Shown: positions 26,708-36,367 of the stretch, piece after piece
Numbering within the stretch: position 1 is the stretch's first letter
How the letters are laid out: each line of letters begins with the position of its first letter
DNA from: Melioribacter sp.
GTDB lineage: Bacteria > Bacteroidota > Ignavibacteria > Ignavibacteriales > Melioribacteraceae
Direction: 5' to 3'
DNA: 64,000 nt
Assembly: GCA_003155655.1 (NCBI GenBank)
Contig: PMDS01000091.1
Span: 1-64,000, forward strand
Made by a program: the position numbers and the translations under genes
The notes under the pieces: generated by a model
What the model was told of the DNA's origin: nothing
Database searches by the model: none
The model's input: the letters and a program-made list of their open reading frames with translations, nothing else

Positions 26708-29110
26708 TTATTCATATCTTAATGATTCAACGGGGTTTGTGGTTATCGCTTTAATTACCTGGAAACCGACTGTAACAATGGTTATCACTAAGGCTATACA
26801 ACCCGATAAAACGAATATCCACCAGCTTATATTTATTCTGTAGGCAAAATCTTGAAGCCATTTGCTGATGAAATAATAGGCTATAGGCCATGCAATTAGA
26901 TTAGCAATTATCACCCATAATAAAAATTCTTTGGATAAAAGGGATATTGTATTTGCTGTTGTTGAGCCCAATACCTTACGAATACTAATTTCTTTTTTCC
27001 GCTGTTCTGTTTCAAGAGAAACTAATCCAAAAAGACCAAGACACGCAAAAAGTATTGAGAGAAATGAAAAATACTTAAAGATTGTTCCCATTTGTTGTTC
27101 AGCACTGTATTGAGCATTTATTGATTCATCATAAAAATAAAAATTAAATGGACTTCCAGGGTTAATCTCTTTCCATTTCTGCTCTACAAATGTCATGCAT
27201 CTATTAATTGATCCAGGCTTTAAGCGAATTGATAATGTTCTGTAGTATAGTTTCTGTTTTGATATATCAGGGATTGTTATGATCAATGGTTCTATTGCAT
27301 TATAAAATGTTGAGAAATGAAAATCTTTTGTAACACCAATAATTGTACCTTTTTTTTTCCCCATCTGTATTTTTGCATTTAACGGTGTATTGAGATGCAT
27401 CGCTTTTGCAGCAGCATTATTAATTACAAACGCATTAGATGAATCAGACGGATATTTATCAGAAAAATATCTTCCCTGACTCATTTCAATTTTGAATACT
27501 GATGCTAGATCATAATCGGTATATAATTCCCAGAATTGTTTATGGTCTTTATCTGTTTCCCCTTCCCAGTGCACATCTGCAGTACTACCCCATTCTTTAC
27601 TATTTACAGATTCCGAACGTGATAGACTTAGAATATCCGGATGTGAATCCAGTTCATTTTTTAATAATTCATATTTTCCGTTTGCTTCATCACTCAACTT
27701 TATACATATTATATTTTCTTTTTCAAGACCAATATCACTATTTCTCATAAATGACAACTGCTCAGCTATAACAAAAGTACAAATGATAATAATAATTGAT
27801 AAGGTAAACTGGAATATTACAAGGCCTTTCTTTAATACCATACCATTCCTACTAAGTTTCATTTTAGCTTTGAATGCCTTAATCGGCTCAAGTGAAGAAA
27901 GAAATAGTGCAGGGTAGCTGCCTGAAACAATGCCGGTTACTATTGTAATTATTAATGCAGTACAGATAAAATCATAATCAGTGGGATGGATCGATAATTT
28001 TTTACCCGAAAGTATATTAAACTGCGGAAGAAATAGCTCAACAAGAATGATAGTGCCAAATAATGCTATAAAAGAAATAAGAAGACTTTCGCATAAAAAC
28101 TGTATAATAAGAGTCTTCTTCTCTGCCCCCAAATGCTTCCGTACACCTATTTCTTTAACACGTTTAAAAGAAAGTGCAGTTGATAAATTGATGTAATTAA
28201 TACCAGCAATAAGTAAAATGATAACTGAAACTAAGAAGAGAATTCGTACATATTTAATATCACCAATTGCTATTCTTAAAAAGTTTATTCCATTTCCATA
28301 CAAATGTATTTTGATAAGTGGAATTAGTGAGTATTTAGGGATTGACGAATTATTTTCAGGGTGATATTTTATTTCGCACAATTTAATCTTGTCCGGTAAT
28401 TTTTGAATATCACTATTTTTATTGACTTGGACATATGTTTGCACGGAAAGATTATCCCAAAAATTAAAATTGCTGCCAAAATTTTCGGTAACAAGAGATT
28501 TAAACCATTCGGTTGGGACAATCATTCTGCATTGGATACTTGAATTATGAGGTATATTTTCCAAAATACCGCTAATTTTCACCGTCCATTTTCGCCCGAA
28601 TGCTGTTATATTAAGAATTTTGCCCAATGCTTTTTCATCACCAAAATATTTTTTAGCAATGTCTTTTGTAACAACCATTGAGTTCAAGTCGGTAAGAGCA
28701 TGGGATGGACTACCCTCAGCTAATTTGAAGGAAAATACATTAAAAAAATTTGAGTCAGCTATGCTTACTGATTCATTGAAAACTTTATTACCATATTGGA
28801 CTAAAAAGCTCATGTTTTCTGATAGCTGGGCATAGTTAGTTGCCTTTTTAATTTCCGGTAATTCACTTACCATAGTTTGAGCTAGTAAAGTTGATGTTTG
28901 TCCAATTGTTTTATTTCCAAGATCATGAAGTACCAGGTAGATATTATCTGCATTATCATGGAATCTATCAAAACTAAGTTCGTCTGTTACCCACAACAAA
29001 ATTAATATTACACATGCCATACCTACAGATAAGCCAATGATATTTATTATTGTAAATTGTTTATTCTTCCAGAAATTTCTAATAGCTATTTTCAAATAAT
29101 TTTTTAACAT
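26708..29110 (-). CDS. ABC permease, FtsX/MacB-like (Perm-9)
   Basis: An 800-residue sister of Perm-13, with matching stretches through the first periplasmic domain (ELPEIK, ADSNFF(N/K)V, SGILENIP, the KIHLYG and GDIKYV(R/K)I segments before TM2) and the second (SRSE-VSS/VNS, VHWEG or VNWPG, LHSDYDLA/LYTDYDLA). First loop motif KEIGVRKHLGA; second KEISIRKVLGS at 706 (Ser for Gly). The C-terminal arm is KWLQDFAYRINISWWIF, ending TTNPVESLRYE. AATGGAG precedes the ATG within a 12-bp spacer after the Perm-10 stop. Confidence 0.88.
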   Translation of the reverse strand: MLKNYLKIAIRNFWKNKQFTIINIIGLSVGMACVILILLWVTDELSFDRFHDNADNIYLVLHDLGNKTIGQTSTLLAQTMVSELPEIKKATNYAQLSENMSFLVQYGNKVFNESVSIADSNFFNVFSFKLAEGSPSHALTDLNSMVVTKDIAKKYFGDEKALGKILNITAFGRKWTVKISGILENIPHNSSIQCRMIVPTEWFKSLVTENFGSNFNFWDNLSVQTYVQVNKNSDIQKLPDKIKLCEIKYHPENNSSIPKYSLIPLIKIHLYGNGINFLRIAIGDIKYVRILFLVSVIILLIAGINYINLSTALSFKRVKEIGVRKHLGAEKKTLIIQFLCESLLISFIALFGTIILVELFLPQFNILSGKKLSIHPTDYDFICTALIITIVTGIVSGSYPALFLSSLEPIKAFKAKMKLSRNGMVLKKGLVIFQFTLSIIIIICTFVIAEQLSFMRNSDIGLEKENIICIKLSDEANGKYELLKNELDSHPDILSLSRSESVNSKEWGSTADVHWEGETDKDHKQFWELYTDYDLASVFKIEMSQGRYFSDKYPSDSSNAFVINNAAAKAMHLNTPLNAKIQMGKKKGTIIGVTKDFHFSTFYNAIEPLIITIPDISKQKLYYRTLSIRLKPGSINRCMTFVEQKWKEINPGSPFNFYFYDESINAQYSAEQQMGTIFKYFSFLSILFACLGLFGLVSLETEQRKKEISIRKVLGSTTANTISLLSKEFLLWVIIANLIAWPIAYYFISKWLQDFAYRINISWWIFVLSGCIALVITIVTVGFQVIKAITTNPVESLRYE

Positions 29111-29122
29111 AATTTCTCCATT

Positions 29123-31480
29123 TTATTCATATCTAATCGATTTTATCGGGTCAGCTACTGCTGCTTTTATTGCTTGCAGGCTAACTGTAGCCATCGCAAG
29201 AATTAAAGCGATTCCGCCGGATAGAACGAAAATCCACAAACTTATTTCAATTCTGTATGCAAAATTTTGCAGCCACTTGTTCATGATAAACCATGCAAGC
29301 GGCCAGGCAACAACATTGGCAAGCACCACCCACTTTAATAAATCGCGGATCATTATAAATACTATTGAGTTAACAGTTGCACCAAGAATTTTTCGAATGC
29401 CTATTTCCTTTATCCTTCGGTTCATGTTATGGGAGATCAACCCGAATAAACCCATACATGCAAGAATTATTGCAACTACAGAAAAACTGTCAATAATGCT
29501 GCTGAATTGCTCATCCGACTTATATAGTTTATCATAAGTTTGATCGAGAAATTTAAATTCAAAAGGTGTATCCGGTGATATTTCGTTCCAAACATTTCCA
29601 ACATATTGAATTGTTTGAGATACATCCTTGTTACTTATCCGGATATTTATTTGTCGGTTCCAATCAACCCACAACAATGCAACCGGTGCAACCTTTTGAT
29701 GGAAAGATGTGTAATGAAAATCTTTCATCACACCAATAACACTTAGTTTATGATCAAAGCATTTTATTTGAGCGTCCAAAGCCGGTTTTAAATTAAATTC
29801 TTTGACAAAAGTTTCATTAATAATGATCTTGTAATGATCACTCTGGATATCCCATGAAAAAGGTCTCCCTTCCACCATCTCAATTTTCATAGTTGGAATA
29901 AAATCAGGATCTACAGTGGATGCCCTGTAAGGTTTCAATGAACCGTTGAATTCAGTTTGAAGTCCAATAGGAAAATCTTGGCCGAGAGGTCCATTTGAAC
30001 GTGACACCCCAAGCACATTCGGATTTTGAAGCAGCTTTTGTTTAAAAACATCATATTGCTGACCTATTGGTTGACTCTGATTGAAGTGAATAATGTTTTT
30101 ATTGTCGAACCCGAGGTCTTTGGTTTTAAGGTAGCTCACTTGTTTTGAAACCAGAATAGTGCAAATAATAAGTGCGATAGAGATTGCAAATTGAAATACG
30201 ATAAGAACGTGCTGCAGTGATTTTCCTTTTGTACCTTTGGTTACTTCACTTTTAAGAACAGATACCGGTTTGAATGCTGAAAGAATAAGCGCCGGATAAA
30301 CACCTGCAATTATGCCAATAATTATGATGCTTACAATCAGAATTAAAATAAAAAGCGGTTGATTTAGTATGTTAAACGGGATTTGTTTACTTATCAATTT
30401 AATATAAAGGGGTTTGGTTAACTCGACAAGTATTAAGGCAAAAGGCGCAGCAATTAAACTAATTAAAATCGATTCGCTTAAAAATTGTTTTATGAGTGTT
30501 ATACGATTTGAACCCATTACTTTGCGAACACCAATTTCACGGGCTCGAGTTGTTGACTTGGCTATTGTTAAGTTGATGAAATTGATTAAAACAATTCCCA
30601 GTATGAACACTCCAATAAGCTGCAGAAGAAATATTAATTGTTGTTTGTTGTTGTTATGAAAGTGGACGTCATCGAGTGGAATCAGACTGATTTCTTCATG
30701 ACTCCAACCTAATCTTTTTTCTATTCCCAACCATAATTGATTAAGCTTACCGGAAAAGGTACTGACGTTTTGTTGTTTGAATGATACAAATGTTGAATAA
30801 AACGAATTATGCCAATCTTCATCAATTTCAACACCGGATGGTTTTACCGCATACAATGTTGATATTGAACCTACTCCATTAAAGGTTATACTTGAATTGT
30901 TAGGGACATCCTCAACAATGGCTGTCACAGTCATGTCCATTTTGGGCTGACTGTTCCTATCACCAACATAATGGATTGTCTTTCCAACTGCATTCTCGGA
31001 ACCAAATAAACGGAGTGCTGTACTTCTAGTTAGAACAATTGAATAGGGTTCGATTAAAGCAATGGAAAGATTACCGTATATTACCTGGAACTTAAACATT
31101 TCAAACAGAGTAGGATCGGCAAAGATGATATCTTGAATCTTAATCTTTTGACTTTTGCCTCCTACAATCGTTTCTACTATAGGCGATTTTCCTCCTCCCA
31201 ATCCATTATTATCTATCCTTACGATTTTTTCAAAATCAGGGATATTATTTTTAAACATTGTACCCAACGGCGCCATTGTATAAAAACCGCTGCCAATTTC
31301 AACTTGATAGATATTTTTATGCTGTTTATGGAATTTATCGTAGCTTAATTCATTAATACTATACATTATTATCAAAAGGAATACAGCCATTCCAAGTGCC
31401 AATCCGAAAATGTTAATGAACGAGAATGCTTTATGACGGACTAGATTTCTAATAGCAATTTTCAAATAATTTTTTAACAT
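29123..31480 (-). CDS. ABC permease, FtsX/MacB-like (Perm-10)
   Basis: A 785-residue permease. It starts MLKNYLKIAIRNLVRHKAFSF; the first periplasmic domain is somewhat diverged (Gly-rich NNGLGGGKSP and VVEDVPNNSS-type repeats). First loop motif REIGVRKVMGS, second KEIGIRKILGA at 691. The C-terminal arm is KWLQNFAYRIEISLWIF, ending AVADPIKSIRYE; its last coding part resembles Perm-4 and Perm-16 at DNA level (around 29150-29196). The start is read from GGAG embedded directly after the TAA of Perm-11 (TAAGGAG), 12 bp between genes, implying translational coupling. Confidence 0.88.
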   Translation of the reverse strand: MLKNYLKIAIRNLVRHKAFSFINIFGLALGMAVFLLIIMYSINELSYDKFHKQHKNIYQVEIGSGFYTMAPLGTMFKNNIPDFEKIVRIDNNGLGGGKSPIVETIVGGKSQKIKIQDIIFADPTLFEMFKFQVIYGNLSIALIEPYSIVLTRSTALRLFGSENAVGKTIHYVGDRNSQPKMDMTVTAIVEDVPNNSSITFNGVGSISTLYAVKPSGVEIDEDWHNSFYSTFVSFKQQNVSTFSGKLNQLWLGIEKRLGWSHEEISLIPLDDVHFHNNNKQQLIFLLQLIGVFILGIVLINFINLTIAKSTTRAREIGVRKVMGSNRITLIKQFLSESILISLIAAPFALILVELTKPLYIKLISKQIPFNILNQPLFILILIVSIIIIGIIAGVYPALILSAFKPVSVLKSEVTKGTKGKSLQHVLIVFQFAISIALIICTILVSKQVSYLKTKDLGFDNKNIIHFNQSQPIGQQYDVFKQKLLQNPNVLGVSRSNGPLGQDFPIGLQTEFNGSLKPYRASTVDPDFIPTMKIEMVEGRPFSWDIQSDHYKIIINETFVKEFNLKPALDAQIKCFDHKLSVIGVMKDFHYTSFHQKVAPVALLWVDWNRQINIRISNKDVSQTIQYVGNVWNEISPDTPFEFKFLDQTYDKLYKSDEQFSSIIDSFSVVAIILACMGLFGLISHNMNRRIKEIGIRKILGATVNSIVFIMIRDLLKWVVLANVVAWPLAWFIMNKWLQNFAYRIEISLWIFVLSGGIALILAMATVSLQAIKAAVADPIKSIRYE

Positions 31481-31492
31481 TTCCTTTTCTCC

Positions 31493-33907
31493 TTATTCGT
31501 ACCGTAGTGCTTTTATTGGATTTGCAACCGCTGCTTTGACAGCGTGATAACTAACAGCAGCGAGCGCAATCATTAAAGCTATTCCGCCGGAGAGAATAAA
31601 TATCCACCAGCTAATGTTTATTCTGTATGCAAAATCCTGTAACCATTTATTCATTATAAAATACGTGACAGGCCATGCAATAATGTTTGCTATTAATACA
31701 CATTTTGTAAAATCTATTGAAAGCATGGAAATTATTCCGGGGACAGAAGCCCCGAGAACTTTTCGTACTCCTATTTCCTTGGTGCGCTGCAAATTTGAAA
31801 AAGAAGCTAAACCGAGCAATCCCAAACAACTGATTACAATAGCCAAAAAAGTGAACAAACCGAAAACCTTTCCAAATTGTTGATCAGCTTTGTATTGCGA
31901 GTTGAAAACTTCGTCCAGGAAATTGTATTTAAACGGCTGGTTGGGATATATTTCATCCCATTTATTCCTTATCTGCGAAAGCGTTTGCTGAATATTTTGA
32001 GATTCGACTTTAAGCGAAAAATATTTAGAAAGATTCAAATCGTCTGCATTTATCGGGTTGAAAATTACCGGAAGTAAAGCGCTCTTTAGTGATTCCTGGT
32101 GATAATTCCTTATTACTCCAACTATTTTTATGCTTTGCCCGCCAAAACCGTCAAATATAAGTTTGTTATTAACAGCATCCTCCGGATTTTTAAACCCGTA
32201 TACTTTTACAGCTTCCTCATTTAGAATAATCTCGTTGTTGAATCTCGAGTCCCGTGTAAAAGATCTGCCTGCAACCAGCGGAACTTCGAACAATTTGAAA
32301 TAATTTTCATCAACATCTATATAAAATCCTTGCGTTCCGTCCTCAGGATTGCTGCCGAATTTTCTTACTCCGCTCGATGCATTTGAATATCCTTTACCCG
32401 GCACTGAAGCCGAAGCCGAAACATTTTTGACGCCTGGAATCGTCAATAAGGCATCTTTGAAATTAGTCACCGATGAATAAGAACTTCCTTTTCCTGTCGG
32501 TGCATTTAGAATTAAAGTTTGATCTATATTTACACCTAAATCCTTGCTGCGCATAAAGGATAGTTGCATATACACAACGAGAGTAGAAGCAATTAGAATA
32601 ATCGAAACAGCAAACTGGAAAATCACCAGCGCTTTACGCAAATTAATCTTGCCGGATATTCTACCCGATTTTGTTTTTAAAGCCATAAGCGGATTGAATG
32701 AAGACATAACAAATGCAGGATAAATGCCGGATAAAAAAGTCCCGGCACCAAATGTAGTTATTAGTAATCCCCAATTATTCTGCAATAAACCTATCGAAAG
32801 CGGCTTACCTGTAAGTTGATTAAAATAAGGCAACACTATTATATCTATTATAAATGCTAAACCTAACGAAATTGCATTCAGCATAAACGATTCGGATAAA
32901 AATTGCCGAATTAATTGAAGACGATTGGACCCCAATATTTTTCTAACACCGACTTCTTTTGCCCGCATCAATGAACGGCTTGTTGATAGGTTAATATAAT
33001 TTATCCATGCAAGTATTAGAACAAACAGTGCAATAATTGATAAGAATTTAACTGTCTCGGCACTCCCGTTAACTTCGGGCTCATACCTCAAATTGGAATA
33101 CAAATGAATATCTTTAATCGGCTGCAACTGATACACGCGTTTATAGCTGCTCTCATAATTTTTGTATTTTTCCACCATTGCGGGAAATTTTGCTTCAAGC
33201 GCTTTGGGGTCTGTATTTGGCGCCAAAAGTACATACGTATTGAACGCATTCCAGCCCCAATAATATTCAGCCTGTTTATTTTGGGCAATGATAGTCTTAT
33301 ATGAAATAAGCATGTTAAACTTTATGTGTGAATTCGGCATGACATCTTTAAACACACCCGTTATTTTGTAATTATGATTTCCGTACTCATTAACCAGCTC
33401 GATTTCTTTGTTCACAGGGTTTTCATTCCTGAAATATCTCTGCGATACGGATTCCGAAATAATTACACTATAAGGTTCTTCAAGTACAGATGATACTGAA
33501 CCTTTTAATAATGGGAAGGAAAAGATTTTCAAAAAAGATGGTTCCGTGTAATATACCTTTTCAATATTCTCGGAAATATTTTTTTCGGCATTAATAAAAG
33601 TTACATCAGCACCGCGTAACCTTGTAGATTCCATAACTTCCGGATATTCTTTTTTAAGAGTTGGCGCTATTGCCGGTGGACAGCCCGCGCTTTTATCGAG
33701 TTTGTCAGAATAAATCCGGTTGTTTACTATGCGGAAAATCCTATCGGTATTCTTATTGAAACTGTCGTAGCTAAGCTCAAATGAAACGTACTGTATGATC
33801 AGAAAAAAAACTGCAATCCCAGATGCAAGACCAACTATATTAATAATCGTATTGCCTTTATTACGTAAGAAGTTTCGAAAAGCTGTTTTCAAATAATTCT
33901 TTAGCAT
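31493..33907 (-). CDS. ABC permease, FtsX/MacB-like (Perm-11)
   Basis: An 804-residue permease, loosely paired with its neighbour Perm-12: both have an ENADP/PNTDP-A-E-K segment in the first periplasmic domain, (K)V(Y/F)GF-(N/K)-(A)DAV and an (Y/F)HQES(L/F) turn in the second. First loop motif KEVGVRKILGS, second KEIGVRKVLGA at 710. The C-terminal arm is KWLQDFAYRINISWWIF, ending ANPIKALRYE. The Gly/Ser-rich TGKGSSYSSV and PGKGYSNASSG segments lie in the second periplasmic domain. The start follows TAGGAGTAAT in a leader shared with Perm-8. Confidence 0.88.
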   Translation of the reverse strand: MLKNYLKTAFRNFLRNKGNTIINIVGLASGIAVFFLIIQYVSFELSYDSFNKNTDRIFRIVNNRIYSDKLDKSAGCPPAIAPTLKKEYPEVMESTRLRGADVTFINAEKNISENIEKVYYTEPSFLKIFSFPLLKGSVSSVLEEPYSVIISESVSQRYFRNENPVNKEIELVNEYGNHNYKITGVFKDVMPNSHIKFNMLISYKTIIAQNKQAEYYWGWNAFNTYVLLAPNTDPKALEAKFPAMVEKYKNYESSYKRVYQLQPIKDIHLYSNLRYEPEVNGSAETVKFLSIIALFVLILAWINYINLSTSRSLMRAKEVGVRKILGSNRLQLIRQFLSESFMLNAISLGLAFIIDIIVLPYFNQLTGKPLSIGLLQNNWGLLITTFGAGTFLSGIYPAFVMSSFNPLMALKTKSGRISGKINLRKALVIFQFAVSIILIASTLVVYMQLSFMRSKDLGVNIDQTLILNAPTGKGSSYSSVTNFKDALLTIPGVKNVSASASVPGKGYSNASSGVRKFGSNPEDGTQGFYIDVDENYFKLFEVPLVAGRSFTRDSRFNNEIILNEEAVKVYGFKNPEDAVNNKLIFDGFGGQSIKIVGVIRNYHQESLKSALLPVIFNPINADDLNLSKYFSLKVESQNIQQTLSQIRNKWDEIYPNQPFKYNFLDEVFNSQYKADQQFGKVFGLFTFLAIVISCLGLLGLASFSNLQRTKEIGVRKVLGASVPGIISMLSIDFTKCVLIANIIAWPVTYFIMNKWLQDFAYRINISWWIFILSGGIALMIALAAVSYHAVKAAVANPIKALRYE

Positions 33908-33939
33908 TATTACTCCTATCTCTAAACGTAACGTGTTTT
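33886..33939. repeat. duplicated 5' leader, copy 2 (Perm-11)
   Basis: Partner of 26641-26694, with three differences in 54 bp by eye. The downstream genes (Perm-8 and Perm-11) are not close sisters along their full length. Confidence 0.8.
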
Positions 33940-33940
33940 C

Positions 33941-36355
33941 TTAATCATACCTTAATGATTCAACCGGGTTTGCAACCGCAGCTTTTATTGCCAGAAAGCT
34001 TATTGTTACAAATGCAATTACCAAAGCAATTCCGCCGGAAAGAACAAACATCCACCAACTGATATCAATTCTATAAGCAAAATCCTGCAGCCATTTATTC
34101 ATTAAATAATATGCAATGGGCCATGCAATTATGTTGGCAACCAGAACCCACTTTATAAAATCCTTTGTAAGTAATGAAACAACATCAAATATGGTTGCCC
34201 CGACTACCTTTCGAATTCCGACTTCTTTTGTTCTTTTTACAGTGGAATATGACATAAGACTAAACAACCCAAGTACAGCAATAATAATAGCCAATAAAGC
34301 AAATCCTAAAATTAACTTTCCTGTTTGAATATCTGTCTTGTATTGGTTATGGAAGTAATCATCCAGGAAAAAACAATCGAATGGCTGTCCGGGAAAAACA
34401 AATTTATAAGTATTTTCGATATAAGCTAATTGATTAGCATTATCACCATTGCCAAATTTAATTGATATATATCTAGTAATCTGGTCAAAAGTTTCAACAT
34501 ATAAAACTATTGGTTCCACTGTTTTATGAAACGACTCTTGATGAAAATTATCAATCACACCTATAATTTTTAACAGGCGGCCATTCCATCTAACATAGCT
34601 GTCAACTGCATCTGCCGCTTTTCCAAATCCAAACACCTTCATAGCTTCTTTATTTATAATAATTTTATTGAGATTATCCGACTCATTTGTAAAATTAGAC
34701 CCGGCAAGCAATTTTATTCTAAATAAGTCTATAAAACTTGGATCTACCTTTCCTATTCTGAAATAATTGTTTTGTTCGTTTAATCCTTCCCTGTAAATAC
34801 TTCCGTAGCTGCCAAATCCGAATCTTTCTCCTGGAATACTTAAAGAAAATGATACATTGCGAATTACCGGATTAGCAGCCACTATTTGTTTAAATTGCTC
34901 AAATGTATGGCTCGTTTTTCCTTGCTCTGAATAATCAGTTGCACGAATGATCAATACATTATTGATATCCAACCCCAAATCTTTATTTCTTGTAAATGTT
35001 ATTTGTTTATAAATAACAATAGTTATTATCATCAATGCAATTGAAATTGAGAACTGGAAAGTTATCAGGGTCTTCCTCAAAATACTCCCGCCAATTGACC
35101 TGCTTAGCTTTTTGTTTAATGCAGATGTGGTTGGAATCGAAGAAAGCCATATGGCAGGATAAACAGAGGTAAGAAATACCCCGGTCAATAACAGTAGTAT
35201 CCATGCACCCCAAAACAAATTGTTGGGAGCTTGAAACATGGAAATATTTATTCCTAAAAATTGATTCAGGTATTTAACGGAGCTTGCGACAATAATTATA
35301 CTTATTACAACAGCTGCAAGATTGATTATTACTGCTTCGGTTAAAAATTGTTTAATTAATTGTTTGCGGGAAGCGCCAATCGTCTTTCTAATTCCTAATT
35401 CTTTCGCTCTATCCGGCAAGCGTGCAATTGAATGATTAATAAAATTAGCCCATGCAATAACAAGTACCAGAAACGCTACAATAAATAGATACAAAACAGT
35501 TTTATAACTACCATATTCCATTGAAATGGAAGTGAAATCAGTTGAATATAAATAGATACGGTCAACACGCTGCAAATTCCAATAATTTGTTACAAACTTT
35601 CTATCATAATATTTGTACATAAACTTGTCAAAAGCCTTTGCTAATTTAGGTTCAACTGCACTTGGGTCCGCATTTTCTTTTAGTAATATGTAAGTATAGT
35701 ATGAGTGATTTGTCCAGCTTTCTTGATCACTAATTTTCAAAGTATTAAACGATATCAGCGCGCTGTAATTGAGATGGGTATTTTGCGGTACATCTTTATA
35801 AATACCGGTTACTATTAAATCATATTTAGCATATTTAACAACCTTCCCAATTGGATTTTCTGAATCAAAGATTTTCTTTGCAGCCGATTCGGATAATACG
35901 ATGCTGTTGGGCCTGGACAACACAGACTGGGAATTACCGTAAAGAAGCCGGCAAGAAAATATATTGAAGAAAGTCGAGTCGGCATAATAAACATCTTTTA
36001 CGCGTGACGAAATCAAATAATCCTTTGATCTGGTATATTTGATTACTCCTTCCGAATGAAGGAATCTAACATAATCAACAACCTCAGGCACTTCACTTTT
36101 CATTACAGGACCTTGGCCTGAAAAAGTAAAAGCGCTTTTATAATTCAGTTTACCGTTATCATAAGCTACTTTATTAACGCGGTATAAATTTTTCTTGTTT
36201 GCCTGGAATTCATCAAAGCTCATTTCATAATTGACGTACAGAAGAATCAGTAAAGTGCACACCATCCCGGTAATAAGACCAAACAGGTTAATAATAGTGT
36301 GGGTCATATGTCGTGCAAAATTTCTGACGGCGGTTTTCAAATAATTTTTAAACAT
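33941..36355 (-). CDS. ABC permease, FtsX/MacB-like (Perm-12)
   Basis: An 804-residue permease with first loop motif KELGIRKTIGA and second KEVGIRKVVGA at 710. It is the only paralogue ending RYD rather than RYE. Before TM2 there is the unusual WANFINHSIARLPDRAKE in place of the NFINLSTAR block. The second periplasmic domain carries GERFGFGSYGS and YHNQYKTDIQTGKL before TM6. It shares several segments with Perm-11 (FHQESFHKTVEP, VFGFGKAADAV). AAGGAAGA precedes the ATG in a 12-bp spacer following the TAG of Perm-13. Confidence 0.88.
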   Translation of the reverse strand: MFKNYLKTAVRNFARHMTHTIINLFGLITGMVCTLLILLYVNYEMSFDEFQANKKNLYRVNKVAYDNGKLNYKSAFTFSGQGPVMKSEVPEVVDYVRFLHSEGVIKYTRSKDYLISSRVKDVYYADSTFFNIFSCRLLYGNSQSVLSRPNSIVLSESAAKKIFDSENPIGKVVKYAKYDLIVTGIYKDVPQNTHLNYSALISFNTLKISDQESWTNHSYYTYILLKENADPSAVEPKLAKAFDKFMYKYYDRKFVTNYWNLQRVDRIYLYSTDFTSISMEYGSYKTVLYLFIVAFLVLVIAWANFINHSIARLPDRAKELGIRKTIGASRKQLIKQFLTEAVIINLAAVVISIIIVASSVKYLNQFLGINISMFQAPNNLFWGAWILLLLTGVFLTSVYPAIWLSSIPTTSALNKKLSRSIGGSILRKTLITFQFSISIALMIITIVIYKQITFTRNKDLGLDINNVLIIRATDYSEQGKTSHTFEQFKQIVAANPVIRNVSFSLSIPGERFGFGSYGSIYREGLNEQNNYFRIGKVDPSFIDLFRIKLLAGSNFTNESDNLNKIIINKEAMKVFGFGKAADAVDSYVRWNGRLLKIIGVIDNFHQESFHKTVEPIVLYVETFDQITRYISIKFGNGDNANQLAYIENTYKFVFPGQPFDCFFLDDYFHNQYKTDIQTGKLILGFALLAIIIAVLGLFSLMSYSTVKRTKEVGIRKVVGATIFDVVSLLTKDFIKWVLVANIIAWPIAYYLMNKWLQDFAYRIDISWWMFVLSGGIALVIAFVTISFLAIKAAVANPVESLRYD

Positions 36356-36367
36356 AATTCTTCCTTA

